From the NCBI RefSeq assembly GCF_036850765.1, contig NC_089495.1, positions 200,392,847 to 200,456,846 of the forward strand: 64,000 bases of DNA, in the 5' to 3' direction. Below the pieces are notes generated by a model. The model was given only the letters and a program-made list of their open reading frames with translations, was not told where the DNA came from and did not search any database. This DNA is from Saccopteryx bilineata. Taxonomy: Eukaryota > Chordata > Mammalia > Chiroptera > Emballonuridae. Positions 1 to 11,522 of the stretch are shown here, piece by piece. Position 1 is the first letter of the stretch; every line of letters begins with the position of its first letter. The position numbers were made by a program, and so were the translations under genes.

Positions 1-3000
1 CAGGGAAGATAGCTAAATTGAATAGCAAGAAAGGACGGGCTTGAAATACTGGTTAACCAATGAACTGAGACCCATTAGAGTAAATTACCCGGGATGGAAA
101 CACCGGCCCACTGCTTGCTGGCTAGGACGTGCCGACACCCCGAGCATCCATTTGTCTAAAAGGAAACACACAGCCCTGTTTGTAGCACCGGCATGTATGG
201 AGTCACAGGAGAAGGGGTGGCCAGAGGAAGGAGGAGTGTGGAGGCTGTTCTGCCAGAGAGGGAGCAACAGGGAAGCTGAAATAACTTTGTGAATCTGCCT
301 GCTCTCCAACAAGGCAGTTGATTTTCCCATTGCATTGGGTCGTGCCTGGGTAGAGACAGCCCGTATCACGTTCCCAAGGAGACATCCCTGAACGACTCCT
401 TTGGAAGCCCAAAATAAATAAATAAACAAACAAACAAACAAACAGACAGACAAACATCACAAAGCCACAAGTTGCTTTAGCACTGGCATTTACCCAGACA
501 GCTCAGGAGAGCATTTTATACATCCAGAAAGAGACGAGCAGCAGCCGATCCCTCAAGCAAGTAATTGACAGAGAAAGAATAGCCTGTCACCCGGGAGAGC
601 TGGGAGCTCTGAATTTCAGTTACAGTTTATTTAGCTGCGCTGGGCCTTGATTGGCTGGTGGTTTTCTAGAGCTCCGTGCGAGCAGCTGTCGTCTAGACTG
701 AGAGGGTGAGGACACACTTCGGGGCATTTGAATCTGCAGCAGAGGGGTGTCCTTTGGGCCTTGCCTCGTTTTGGGGGGACAGAGCCTGTGACCCAGCGGC
801 CATGCCTGTCAACCGCCACTGGCAGGGGCCTTAGACCTTGTGCTCCCTGGAACTTGCCGTGTCCCCTCCTCCCCGGGCGCCACCCATACGTGACTTCTAG
901 CATGGCCCACTCTGTACCACACCATGGTCCTCTGTGATTAGTCCGTCCTCCCTAGCAGACGGGGAGCCCTGAGGCCAGAGCCCTCCTGTCCACCAGCCAG
1001 CCTTGTGTCCTGCACGTCTGGCACCGTGCCTGGGCCAGCCCACGTGCTAGAAAAACATCTGCTGGAGACGGGACCCAAACTCAGCTGACCAGATTCTGAG
1101 AGCGCCTTTCCTGCCTCCCCGGCCACCTCACCCTCAGCTTTGTCACCCAGAGCGCCCGATAGTGATCTCAGAGGCATGAGCCGCTTCCGTTGGCTTGGCG
1201 TCTCGAGTTGATCAGGTGCCCACTGATACCCATCAATTGCAGACAGGGCTGAAACGCAGGGAAATGGCTGCCTGCATGAGGTGAAATCCAATAAAACCGC
1301 ATTTTAAGTGAAAAATCAGTATAAACACCAGGCTTCTTTGCCATGGAAACAGAGGTTGCTTAGAAACTGCCTAACAGCAAGTTCTAAATTTTTTAAAGTC
1401 AAGTTATCGTTTAAGCTACACAGCCCTACAGGTTATTGAGAGAGAATCACACGCCTCAGGACACGGGGAGGCGTCAGGCAGAGCCAAGTGCGTCCCCAAA
1501 CTCTGGGGACCAAATAATCTCTTGATAACTGTGCTCCCCGGAGCTATGGGTGTGGGCCTGGGGGAAGGAGAAATAATTTTTTTTGGTTCAGAAGTGGAAT
1601 CGTGTACATATATATTTTTTCTAAGTGTTTCTCTTTGGGTGGGAAAAAAGATGGAGCTGCCCGTCTGGTGTGTTCAGCAGCCGTCCCTGCCGCGTCTCAA
1701 GATGCATTAGGGACATTTTCCGGGCAGTTGCTGCAATCACTTCAAAGCAGAGGTCCTGGCTTTGTCTTCTGGCTTTTGATTATGCAAAAGGACTTTCAGT
1801 ATCTACGGCTTTCTGCTTTCCACGCTCCAGGAAACCCAAGATGGGCAGGAACTGGGCCCGGGACCAAGTGGGACCAGAGCGTGCAGCCAAGCTGGGCCGC
1901 TGAGCGCTCAGACAAGATCTCCCGGGTCTCAGTCTCAGCTCCCAGGAGCTAGACGTGAACAAGGGTCCAGGCTCCGAATTTGTCGGTGTGTGGGGTTCAG
2001 CGGGTCTCAGGCCTCATGTCAAGCGAGAGCACAGCCACACCAGGTTATGTGCGTGCGTGCGTGCTACTGACCTCAGGCATGCAAAGGGCAAAGAATATGG
2101 CATCCATTTCTTCCTTAATATAACGGGCGAAAGCAAAACCCGGCTGGCTGAGAATTGGGACCCCCCCACAAAGTCGGGGTGAGGGAAACCAGGAGTGGAA
2201 CAAAAGGCAGCTGTTTTGCCCTTCTCAGAGTGTCTGAGAATTTTGCATGGCATAGCAGCGTGCTAGTGATAATTATTCCTTAGACACACACACCCTTTCT
2301 CTGGAAGGAACGGTGTTTCGTTATACACTTCAAAGTGTTTTCCCCGCACCTCCTCTCCTTAGAGCCTCGGAGCAAACCTGAGCGAGGATGGGGCGGGTGT
2401 GATCCTCTTCCTTTGGAGAAGGAGGAAGAACCAGGCTTAAGGAGGCAAAGTCATTTGCTCTGAGCCCCAGCCATGGCAGAAGGAACCTCACTGCTGCCCG
2501 TTTCTGCGGGCTCTACGCCTTTAAGAGCTAAGCTACAAGACGCAAAAGAATTCTTCCAAGAGTTTGGCTCTTGCTTAATAAAAGGTGAACTTTGTAACAC
2601 GTTTTTGCTTTGCTTTCCAGTTAGCATTTTCTTTAGAGATCTCACAGGGGTAAGAGAGTGGCTCTTCCTTCCCTGCCTACGAATACAACATTCGCATTTA
2701 GCATGTTAAAAAAGGACTCAGAAAATGAATGTTGCAACGTTTTCATGCCGTGGAAGTCGGAGCACAGCTCTGACTGCACTGAGCCGTGGCACCACTTAGC
2801 TGGGTGTCGCCCAGATCAAAACACCCCTTGAAGCTGAGAGTGAGTGTGCCTTACTGTAGCTTGAGAAGTTGTTCCAGCTCTTGGAGGGGAGAAAAAAAAA
2901 TCAAACGAAACCATTTGCATTCTAACAGCCTTTGGCACCGGGGAAAACTGTCAACATGTCACGTGGAAATAGAAATCTGCTTTCCATTTTTGGTGTGGTT

Positions 3001-4846
3001 TTTTTTTTTCATAATTTCCCTTGCCACTCTAATTAGCAAAGATATTTTTGTTTTTAAACAAAAATCATCTCCCACACAGGCCCCATCTTTTTTTTTTTCT
3101 GCGGTGAAGTGGAAATGATGAATTAGAACATTCTAATCTCTTCTCCAGCATCTAGTGCCGAGGTTATAAACACAAGATTATCCTAAGTAAATAAAATGTA
3201 AATTGTTTAGGCACACAACTGGCCAGAAACATTTTCAAAGCCTGTTCCCCCTCCACCTGCCTGCCTTGCCTGCTTAGTGCATGAATACTAAACTCTAAGA
3301 AGAAAGCAAATTGCACAGGCTTTTCAGGTTAACATAATTAAAGACTAGAATTTGGCTTTGCGTAGCAAGCTTTTAAGCTGCTATCTGATGCCCAGCTGGA
3401 TGGGAGATGCTCCTGGGAACAGTCGGTCGTTTAGAATAAAGCGGGGCCATCGGGCAGGTCCTGTCAGTTCTGTTCGTTGGACGGCAGGAATCACGTGTAG
3501 GGGGCGCCGTGGAGGGCTGTTTTCTCGGTTAAACCCCGGCTAAGCCCTGAGTGGCTCACGTCTGTGTTTTTCAAAGCGAGGAAGCCGAGCCCCAGACACG
3601 GTGAATAACCTTCCCCAGCCACTTAGCGACATCTGCAGTCCTGTGAATCTTGTCGGTGATGTTCCATAGTCCTTGGTGGCGAGTTGTCGTAAGTGCTCCA
3701 GAGAGGGATGTCATCCACCGTCACTAGTGTGCTGCTTAGGAAGTCACATCAGCGTGGGGACCTGTTCACTCAGTGCTGGCTGAGAGTTTACCACGGGCCA
3801 TTCTGGGTGCTGCAGCGAGCCAAACAGACGTGGTCCCTGCCCTCAGGAGCTTGCTGGGTGAGGGGAGACGGCCAGTAGATGAGCAGTTGGTACGTGCTGG
3901 GAGGGGTGTCCCGGAAAACAGGTGGATAAGGAGCAGCCACTAAGACCCACTGACCCAGGAAGGCCGACCTCCGAGCAGGTGATGGTGAGCTGAGCGGGGC
4001 AGGGCGGCCCAGCGAGGGAAGGGCCTCCTCCTTCCCGGGGCGGAAAAGCCAGACTGGCCACTGCGCCGGCCACGTGTACTGTACGCGGTTTTGTTCGGAC
4101 TGCCCGGCGCAGTGGCCAGGAGCAGGTGGGAGGCAAGGCTTATGATCGCACATTTCAGACCAAAGTAGTCCCCCCCCCCCCGGGCTGGGCCTGTGTCAGG
4201 TCGTCGGGCCCCTCAGCTGGGTCTGTATCATGTGTGGGACACCAGTGTCCTGCCTCTGGCAGAGGTCACGGGACAGCTCAGCTGGTCCTGTCCCAGGAGA
4301 AGAGCGATCTGATCCCCGTACAAGCATGTCAGACCACCAGGGATCCATCGTGGCTGTCCATGGCCAGAAAGGGCGAGCTCAGAGTCCAGCAGGGCGCTGG
4401 AGGGCCAGAGATGGGGCCTGCAGACCAGAGGGGGAGGGCTGTCCCAGGCGCCCCAAGCCAGGCTGGGAGCCCCCGCCCTGGGCTGGTCCTCCAAGCAGAG
4501 GGGAGCCATTTGTGAAGGTGGGGCTGTCAGGTTTCTTCCCTCTGAACACTCCTGCCTTTCACCCCAGAACTTAACCGTTATGTCAATACTGTTCTGCTCA
4601 GACTAATTACTTTTCTTCCGTATGACAAGGGATATGAAACTCTGCCTCTATTTCTATATATTAGGCTTCGGGAACATCCAAATCGCCCCATCTTAGGAAC
4701 TAAGTGGGCTCATTCTGCTCTTCAAGTGATTTGATGTTTTACCCATTTTTTCTCAAATAGCCCAGGAAGTAAGCAGCCTCTCGGGTAGAACACCAGCAGG
4801 TCCCCCTCCCCGTGCCCCGCCCTCACTCCTGTCAGTCTCTCCACAG
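1..4846 (+). other. TTI1: Last intron of TTI1 (partial)
   Basis: The window opens inside an intron that ends at the acceptor before base 4847, which has a pyrimidine-rich tract and CCACAG. No exon-like ORF with flanking splice sites was recognised upstream. The stretch holds a short AAAT/AAAC/AGAC simple repeat near 411-455, a possible MIR remnant near 3575-3650, C-runs near 4171, and a perfect 16-bp inverted repeat at 4054-4119 that is listed separately. The rest is unique-looking intronic sequence. Confidence 0.75.
4054..4119. repeat. Perfect 16-bp inverted repeat, 34-nt spacer
   Basis: CTGGCCACTGCGCCGG (4054-4069) is exactly complementary in reverse to CCGGCGCAGTGGCCAG (4104-4119). The GC-rich arms could form a 16-bp stem in RNA or single-stranded DNA. 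It lies in the last TTI1 intron, about 730 bp before the final exon. It is not part of a repeat family I recognise. Confidence 0.85.
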
Positions 4847-5120
4847 GGTGTTCCTGCACCTGATGAAGGTGGACCCGGACTGCACCTGGTTCCTGCTGCA
4901 CGAGCTGTACTGCCCTGAGCGGTTCACACCCCCGCACCCGAGCCTCCACCCTGTGCGGCTGCGGGGGGCCTCGGGGCAGCAGAACCCCTATGCGGCCAAC
5001 GTGCTTCTCCTGCTGCGGCAGCTGCAGTGCAGTGAGCCCACCCCGCCCCCCGCAGACGGGGAGCTGACCCCACCCCGGCCCAAGGCGGTGGCAGCAGCCA
5101 AGACTGCAAAGGTGGATTAG
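4847..5120 (+). CDS. TTI1: TTI1 terminal coding exon (C-terminus of TELO2-interacting protein 1)
   Basis: This exon encodes the last 91 residues or so of TTI1. TTI1 is the HEAT-repeat scaffold of the cytoplasmic TTT complex (TELO2-TTI1-TTI2), which works with HSP90/R2TP to fold and stabilise PIKK kinases such as mTOR, ATM, ATR, DNA-PKcs, SMG1 and TRRAP. The exon follows a clear acceptor (pyrimidine tract then CCACAG) and begins with the third base of a split codon. It reads [17 protein letters not shown], then [18 protein letters not shown] and [13 protein letters not shown], which I recognise as the conserved TTI1 tail. It stops at TAG 5118-5120. After the RQLQ segment, about 30 further Pro/Ala/Lys-rich residues precede the stop; from memory the human protein ends near that point, so this may be a lineage-specific extension. 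The downstream neighbour VSTM2L, in convergent orientation, supports the assignment. Confidence 0.9.
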
Positions 5121-5545
5121 ACAATCGATTTATAAATTGATCGATCACACAACTGCTTAGAAATTGGACTGAAGGAAAGGAGCTGACTGTTATTTATATT
5201 TCATACCTGGTGTTTTCAGATGACATTGTCTGGCAGCTCTTAAGGGCTTCACTCCTTAGCTCACCGTCTCCGAGGCCCCAGCTGCCTCACAGCCCCCGCC
5301 CCCCTCCTCGTACCTGTGAGCTTCAGGCCCCGCGGGGCAGAGGCCGGCACTGTGCACAGTGTTGTGTGCGTCCTCTGAGTGTGTGAGGACCACGAGGACG
5401 TGCCACTCAGCCAGGAGCCTTCAGAACGCGGCCAGGTCACAGACACGCCTCCCGCGCCTGGGACAGTGAGACGGGACTCGCTCGTGGCACCTGGCCTGTT
5501 CTTTGGAAGGAAATGGAATAAAGTCACTTCTTGGATAAAAAGTGT
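5121..5545 (+). other. TTI1: TTI1 3'UTR
   Basis: Non-coding sequence runs from the TAG stop to about 20 bases past the AATAAA at 5517-5522, followed by a GT-rich stretch (AGTGTGATC) suited to a cleavage downstream element. It is short, about 0.4 kb. The exact cleavage site is inferred. Confidence 0.7.
5517..5522 (+). terminator. TTI1: TTI1 polyadenylation signal AATAAA
   Basis: A canonical AATAAA lies 397 bases after the TTI1 stop, with a GT-rich element downstream. It is the first AATAAA hexamer after the stop on this strand. Confidence 0.75.
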
Positions 5546-6659
5546 GATCAGAGCTTACTTTTTTTAATTTAAGTTGGATGATTTGATGATTTTTAAAAAA
5601 TGAACGTACATTCTCGAATGGGTGATCCAGAGCCATGGTGTCAGGTCCCCGCAGCGCCAATCAAGCGCTGACAAGCCGGTCTCCCGCTCCCTGACCTCCG
5701 CCAAGACCGCAGTCCCGCGCCATCTTCTCATCCACTGGGCCTGCCTAGCTGACCTCAGAGACTTCACGTATGACCCTGCAGGGGCCCCCGAGTTAAGAAC
5801 CCCTGTAAGAGAGACAATCGTTGTCGTACCAGGGGTCGAGGCCAGGCGGGTTCACATTGGATTCTCGTGGTGGTGGGCAAGTGACCCACACAAATTGAAA
5901 GGACTCGTAGCCTTTCCTAGGCTGATGCACAGAAAGCCACGTGCTCACGCGCCAATCATGCAAAGCGCTTGCAGCCGGAAAACAAGGGCGCAAGCCTACC
6001 CACAGCTGTTTGCCCTGCAATCACTCTTCCGGTTTTAAAATCCTGGGATGATTTTCCTTTGGGAATAGGGGTGTGGGGAAAGGAATACCCTCTAACTGAG
6101 GAGGCTGTAAAGGGATTCATGGCATTGTTCCTAATTTCCACGGGGGGGGGGGGACACTACGCGATAGACTAATTCAATCTCTAGATCCCGACAGTGGGCA
6201 GACAGGTCAAGAGATGGCATGACCAATCAGGCGTTACCGGCTCCGAGAGAGGTTAAAGCAGCTGGCCTTCCGGGGGTGCCAGGGCGCGGTGGGCCTCGCT
6301 GGTGTACCGAGACATCCCGTGTCCATGAACCCCGCGACCCGGGGAAGCACTTCTCTCCAGGAGGTCATCTGTGTGGGAGGACTTGCCGTGACGATCCAGG
6401 AGCCCAGCCCTTCCTCGGAGAGTTAAGGCAACCCGAGTTGCGAGTCGCGTTTGGATTCCTGCAGGCAGATTGTTACACTTCATTTAAAAAAAAAACACAC
6501 AACTAATTAGAGTGACTCTACAGTTATTATATTCAGACAACTTTAATTTTGAACCTGTCCAGCCGATTCAATGTCGTCCTTGTGGATGCTGGTGCCGCAG
6601 AGTGATCGTGTGTCCCCCCCCCCCATGAAGGGTTGCTGAGTGTGGTCTTCCGGAGACAC

Positions 6660-6905
6660 CGTGGGGTGGAAAGAACATGGAGCCTCGATCGGGAGTTCAT
6701 CAGACCTGGGGTTCCGTTCTGCCTCTCCCTCTTAGTAACCGCTGACCTCGGGCGACGCGCCTCACTTCATTTTTCCGATGTCTGAAATGGAGTTGTTGCC
6801 TCTGTCTCCTGGGGGCTGGGTCGGGGCAGGGGCTGCCCCGGGGAGTAGATGCAGCAGTATTTACAGAGTGTCTAGCAGAGCACCTGGGCTCCAACAACAT
6901 ATTTC
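6660..6905 (+). repeat. MIR-like SINE remnant
   Basis: Diverged MIR sequence with order and phrases matching the family: a GTGG..AGAAC head, a GTAACCGCTGACCTCGGGC-like centre and a TCTGAAATGGAG tail. Confidence 0.45.
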
Positions 6906-7641
6906 TTCCTGCCTCCGAGCCCACCGCTCATGGCATTGTTAGGGATGCAATACACGCTCCTCCAGACAGGTAGAGCTGAGGAAGGAAACGGATGGTTAAA
7001 CCTGGAAAACTACCCGGGATCTAAAAGGGGGGACCGCAGCCGAGGAGGAGGTAAGACCATGGTAGGACAAGCCGACTGGGGCAGGCAGAGAAGACAAAGG
7101 GCATCCCAGTCACGGAAAATAGCATGCCCACAGGCACCCTGGGCAGTGCCTGCCAGTATCTGGGCTCATCATAACTTCTTCAGTTGCAACTGACAAGAGA
7201 GCCGATGATAACTGGCTGGAGCAGAAGAGAAATGCCTTGGCCCCCTAACCAGAGGGCCCGGCTGGCTCCAGGGCTCCCAGCCGCCTCCTCCTTTGCTCCT
7301 GCCTTTCGCAGCGTGGGCTGTGTCCTCCACAGCGCCCCCCTGAGAAGTGTCAAAGACGGCCACCCCACGTTCCCGGCTTCTGTGCTTTCTGTTAACAAAG
7401 CTGGGGAGGGGGGGGCGGGGTGCACATCCCTCTGACAGCTCCCGCTCAGGTCCTAGGATTGGCTCTGGGCTCAGCTGGTCCCCTGCCCCGCCTTGAACCG
7501 GGGCATTGGGCAGGTGCGGGCGGATGACCCCTGGAAATGGCCAGCCCGCCCGCCGCTGAATACGTTAGGCCTTCCAGGCCGTTGGTCCCTCTGGCATATT
7601 CTTCATCGATTATTTTACAATCTTTTTAGAAAAGAAAAAAT

Positions 7642-7848
7642 TGCCTGGCCTGTGGTGGCGCAGTGTGGATAGAGCCCTGACCTAGAACACTGAGGTCGCC
7701 GGTTCAAACCCTAGGCTTGCCCGGCCAAGGCACATATGACAAGCAAGCAATGAACAAGTAAAGTGAGGCAACTATGAGTTGATTCTTCTTGCTCCCTCTC
7801 TCTCTATAAAATCAATCAATTAAAAAAATCTTAAAAAATAAAAAGAAT
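7642..7848 (+). mobile_element. tRNA-derived bat SINE (short Ves/Rhin-type)
   Basis: Head GCCTGGCCTGTGGTGGCGCAGTG, B box GGTTCAAACC, body AAGGCACATATGA, then a CT-rich and A-rich tail. The A box (GTGGCGCAG) is intact and the B box is nearly so. Confidence 0.8.
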
Positions 7849-7868
7849 CCTTTAAAAAATTTTATTCT

Positions 7869-8210
7869 GCCTGACCAGGTGGTGGCACAATGGATAGAGC
7901 GTCAGACTGGGATGCAGAGGACCCAGGTTCGAGACCCCGAGGTCGCCAGCTTGAGCGCGGGCTCATCTGGTTTGAGCAAAAGCCTACCAGCTTGAACCCA
8001 AGGTTGCTGGGTCCAGCAAGGGGTTACTCGGTCTACTAAAGGCCAGGGGTCAAGGCACATATGAGAAAGCAATCAATGAACAACTAAGGTGTCGCAATGC
8101 GCAACAAAAAACTAATGATTGATGCTTCTCATCTCTCTCCGTTCCTGTCTGTCTGTCCCTGTCTATCCCTCTCTCTGACTCTGTAAAAAATAAATAAATA
8201 AAATTTAAAA
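7869..8210 (+). mobile_element. tRNA-derived bat SINE (long type)
   Basis: Starts GCCTGACCAGGTGGTGGC, with GGTTCGAGACC B box, then a longer body (GCTCATCTGGTTTGAGC, AAGGCACATATGAGAAAGC, GATGCTTCTCATCTCTC) and an A-rich tail. The imperfect flanking direct repeat includes TTTTATTCT. It lies directly behind another SINE. Confidence 0.85.
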
Positions 8211-9668
8211 AATATTTTATTCTTAGCCCAAGGGCCTTTCAAAATAGGTGTGGGGGGGAGGCATTTTTGCTTTAGCTTTGGGGCCTCCTGATTGAGAGCA
8301 TTCTCATAGACATGCCTGAAGGCAGGTGTTCAGGTCAACTCACTCAGACCATAGAGAGAGCGAGCTGGGGTGGAGAGGTTTTCCCCAAAAGTTACCCAGA
8401 ACAGAGAGGCAGGGTGGGGAGGGGCAAAAATGACAGGCATCCACCCACCACGCCAAGTATGTGAGCCGAGACTGGTATGGTGGCCCGGCACCTGGGAGGG
8501 TGTGGGTGTGGGTTGGAGGTCAGAGGCCACCTCGACGGAGGGCCTGGGCTGCCCACCTGGGGACCCCAGCCTTAAGAGATCAGGAAGTGGCCTCGGAAGG
8601 CTCCTGAACAGCTGAGTCACGTGCTGAAAGCGGGGTATTTAGGAATATTCATCTCGCGGTCGCACACAGGAGAGATGGGAAGGGAGAGACAGTGGCGATG
8701 ACAATGTGGTCCCGGAAGTCCCAGGATGAGAAAATGTACCTCTTCCATCAACCCCAAACTGTTTGACGTGCCGTGGTTCATGGGCAACTTGAGGCACATA
8801 AATATGTTCTTTAAACTTTCAAAGTAAGAAGTGAGATGAATGGAACCTCTGATGAGGCTTCCTCTGGCTCTTTCCGGAGAGTCGAATCGAGGAGCCCTAG
8901 AAATAATTTTCCGCAGCTCCAGCTGTGATGAACAGCGCGGGGTCCCTCTCCCTTTGTGTGACTTACCCCGGCCTCCTCCGCGGCAGGCTTGATTGGAAGC
9001 AAAGTGCCTGACTGCCTTTCCTCCAGAGTAAGGAACAGAGGCCAAATTTCAGAAAATAATTCTGAGTGATGGCTGACTCCGCCGAAGCGTTGATTGCTTT
9101 ATAAATGGCCTTCTTCTCTCTCTGCACGCGCTGCCCCCGCCCACCCCGCTCCCCGCCCCCGCCCCCGCCGAAGTTTGGAGGCAGAGGCAGCTTTTCAAAT
9201 TACGCTTGAAAAGCACCTGATTTCCCACAGGAATCATCTCTTAGATTAGGAACCATTCTACCTTTTCCGACAGTTTTACCCATTGCACAAGGCCTGTCTG
9301 CAAAGGGCACAGAGGGAGCGGCCGTCCTCCCGTCAAAGCCCTCGGCACAAACCATTTCTGCAAACTGTCTCACCCTGCAGCCGGGGATGGGGAGGGCCCA
9401 GCATGGGGGGCTGCCCGCCCGCGTGCAGCCGGGAAAAGTTAAAAGAGCACCGCTGACTGGCTGCCTCCCCCACCCCCCATGCTGGTTTCCCTTCTGATAT
9501 AATTTTCCATTCTCACAGGGCAGCTCCTGGGTCTCCACCTGCTCTCTCAATCAGTACCCTCACGGCGTCGTCCTCTGCTGCCTCCCACACAGATTGCTCC
9601 AAAGTAAGGAGAGCACCTTTCAGAGTCTCTGAGGCCGTTTCCAAGGGAAAGGATGTTGGAAGGCCTGT

Positions 9669-9694
9669 GGGAGGCGGGGTGGGGGGTGGGGGGA
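9669..9694 (+). repeat. G-rich tract, potential G-quadruplex
   Basis: Four or more runs of three to six G separated by one- or two-base loops (GGGAGGCGGGGTGGGGGG and onward). Sequence-based inference only. Confidence 0.5.
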
Positions 9695-9894
9695 GCAGCA
9701 GGGACCAGTCAGAAGTTTTTCTGCGTGAAATAAAACAGGGTGCGCTCCCCAACACAGCGGTGTGGAGTAGACAGACCTCGGCGCACCCCACCGCCCTGAC
9801 ACCCCATCTTCACGCCCTTTCTCACTTCGGGGACCCCACCCGGGCTCACACATTCCACTCAGGACACCGCCCGGTTTCCTGGAAGAGGACAGAG

Positions 9895-9985
9895 GGGCCA
9901 GAAATGGGAAGCAAACTGTGCCACAGCTCACAGGGGACCTTGGGTACGTCCTCAGCCCTCAGTTTCCCTGTTAGGTGAAGGGTTT
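9895..9985 (+). repeat. MIR fragment
   Basis: ACCTTGGGTACGTCCTC then CTCAGTTTCCCTGTTAGG matches the MIR core phrase order (ACCTTGGGCAAG .. CAGTTTCCTC). Confidence 0.5.
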
Positions 9986-10022
9986 GAACAAATCGGTCTC
10001 CCAGCATGTCCACCCTCTAAGA

Positions 10023-10320
10023 CAATGGTCCCCAACCCCCGGGCCGTGGACTGGTACCGGTCCGTGGGCCATTTGGTACCGGTCTGCAGAGAAGGAATAA
10101 ATAACTTAACATTATTTCTGTTTTATTTATATTTAAGTCTGAATGATGTTTTATTTTTTAAAAATGACCAGATTCCCTCTGTTACGCCCATCTAAGACTC
10201 ACTCTTAACGCTTATCTTTGTCACATGATACATTTATCCGTCCCACCCTAAAGGCCGGTCCGTGAAAATATTTTCTGACATTAAACCAGTCCGTGGCCCA
10301 AAAAAGGTTGGGGACCACTG
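10023..10320 (+). mobile_element. Non-autonomous hAT-type DNA transposon, 298 bp, intact ends
   Basis: The terminal inverted repeats are CAATGGTCCCCAACC and GGTTGGGGACCACTG. They are flanked by a perfect 8-bp target-site duplication, CTCTAAGA (10015-10022 and 10321-10328), the size expected for hAT. There is no ORF, so it was mobilised in trans. Confidence 0.9.
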
Positions 10321-10342
10321 CTCTAAGACACCTATGATTGGA

Positions 10343-10560
10343 TAATAAAGTGTTGGCAAGAATGTGTGGTGGGACATGGGTCTGTAAATCGGCACGAGCT
10401 TTTTAGAGGTCAGTTCAGCAAGATCGGACACATTTACATATGCACACCTTTTGACCAGCCATTCTGCCTGTTGAGAATGTCACACTCAGACATGCACAAA
10501 GATGTACACGCGTGGGCAATCCGCTGCAATGCTGTTTTACAGAAAATCACAATATACTGA
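10343..10560 (+). repeat. L1 3'-end fragment (old L1M type)
   Basis: Contains the phrases typical of L1 3' regions (ACATTTACATATGCACACC, TTTTGACCAGCCATTCTGC, CATGCACAAAGATGTACA). No usable ORF. Confidence 0.6.
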
Positions 10561-10807
10561 ATGTCCAGCATGTTCCAGGCATTATGCTCAATGCTTCAAT
10601 GTCTCAAGAGACTGGAAACAAAAGGTAGGAAGCAACTTCATCATGGGACTTAACAAATGCACCCAGAGAGACTGGAACACCCCCCTCACTAACGCTCTCC
10701 CAACACAGGAAGTCTGTACTGAAGAATGGTATATCCAAGTCACGGCTGTTACCATTAACATAATGTAACTATTACCTAACAGTATGGAGTTCAAAAGAAA
10801 GCTGGAG

Positions 10808-10990
10808 AACCTGGCCTGTGTTGGCACACCGGATAAGGCGTCCACCTGGAACGCTGAGGTCGCCGGTTCGAAATCACAGGCCTGCCCGGTCAAGGCACAT
10901 ACAGGAAGTGGCTAGGAGTTGATGCTTCCTGCTCCTCCCCTCCCTGCCTTTCTCTCTCTCCTCCTCTCTTTAAAATCAATCAATAAAATC
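10808..10990 (+). mobile_element. tRNA-derived bat SINE (short Ves/Rhin-type)
   Basis: CCTGGCCTGTGTTGGCAC head, GGTTCGAAATC B box, GTCAAGGCACATAC, GTTGATGCTTCCTGCTCC and an A-rich tail. Diverged copy. Confidence 0.8.
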
Positions 10991-11060
10991 TGAAAGAAAG
11001 AATGGAAGAAAGCTGGAGAAGGTGTGTGGCGGAGCAGGGATGAACCAGTTATATGAACTA

Positions 11061-11518
11061 CAGGGTCGGTCAAAAGTGAGTTTACAGCCTGACCAGGCAG
11101 TGGCGCAGTGGATAGAGCGTCGGATTGGGATGCGGAGGACCCAGGTTCGAGACCCCGAGGTTGCCGGCTTGAGTGCGGGCTCATCTGGCTTGAGCAAACC
11201 TCACCGGCTTGGACCCAGGGTCGCTGGCTCGAGCGGGGGGTTGCTCAGTCTGCTGGGGCCCACAGTCAGGGTGCGTGTGGGAGAGCAATCAATGAACAAC
11301 TGGGGTGTCACAGCAAAGGGCTGGTGATTCATGCTTCTCATCTCTCTCCGTTCCTGTCTGTCCCTATCTGTCCCTCTCTCTGACTCTCTCTCTGTCACTA
11401 TAAAAAAAAAGTGAGTTTACAGTTGTTCATGGGGAAAAGAATACAATACTAAATAATATGAGAATAAACTCTGTGTTTTGCGTACTCACAGCTGTAAACC
11501 TACTTTTGCCCCACCCTG
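11061..11518 (+). mobile_element. Mariner-type MITE interrupted by a SINE
   Basis: The left end CAGGGTCGGTCAAAAGTGAG and the inverse of the right end, CAGGGTGGGGCAAAAGTAGG, form inverted repeats. TA dinucleotides flank both (11059-11060 and 11519-11520), as expected for Tc1/mariner. A SINE at 11088-11410 splits it, so the original element was about 120-135 bp. Confidence 0.8.
11088..11410 (+). mobile_element. tRNA-derived bat SINE (long type), nested in mariner MITE
   Basis: CCTGACCAGGCAGTGGCGCAG head, GGTTCGAGACC B box, full long-type body and a poly(A) end. The perfect target duplication GTGAGTTTACAG lies at 11076-11087 and 11411-11422. The duplicated bases belong to the mariner terminus, so the SINE is younger. 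Confidence 0.9.
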
Positions 11519-11522
11519 TATG

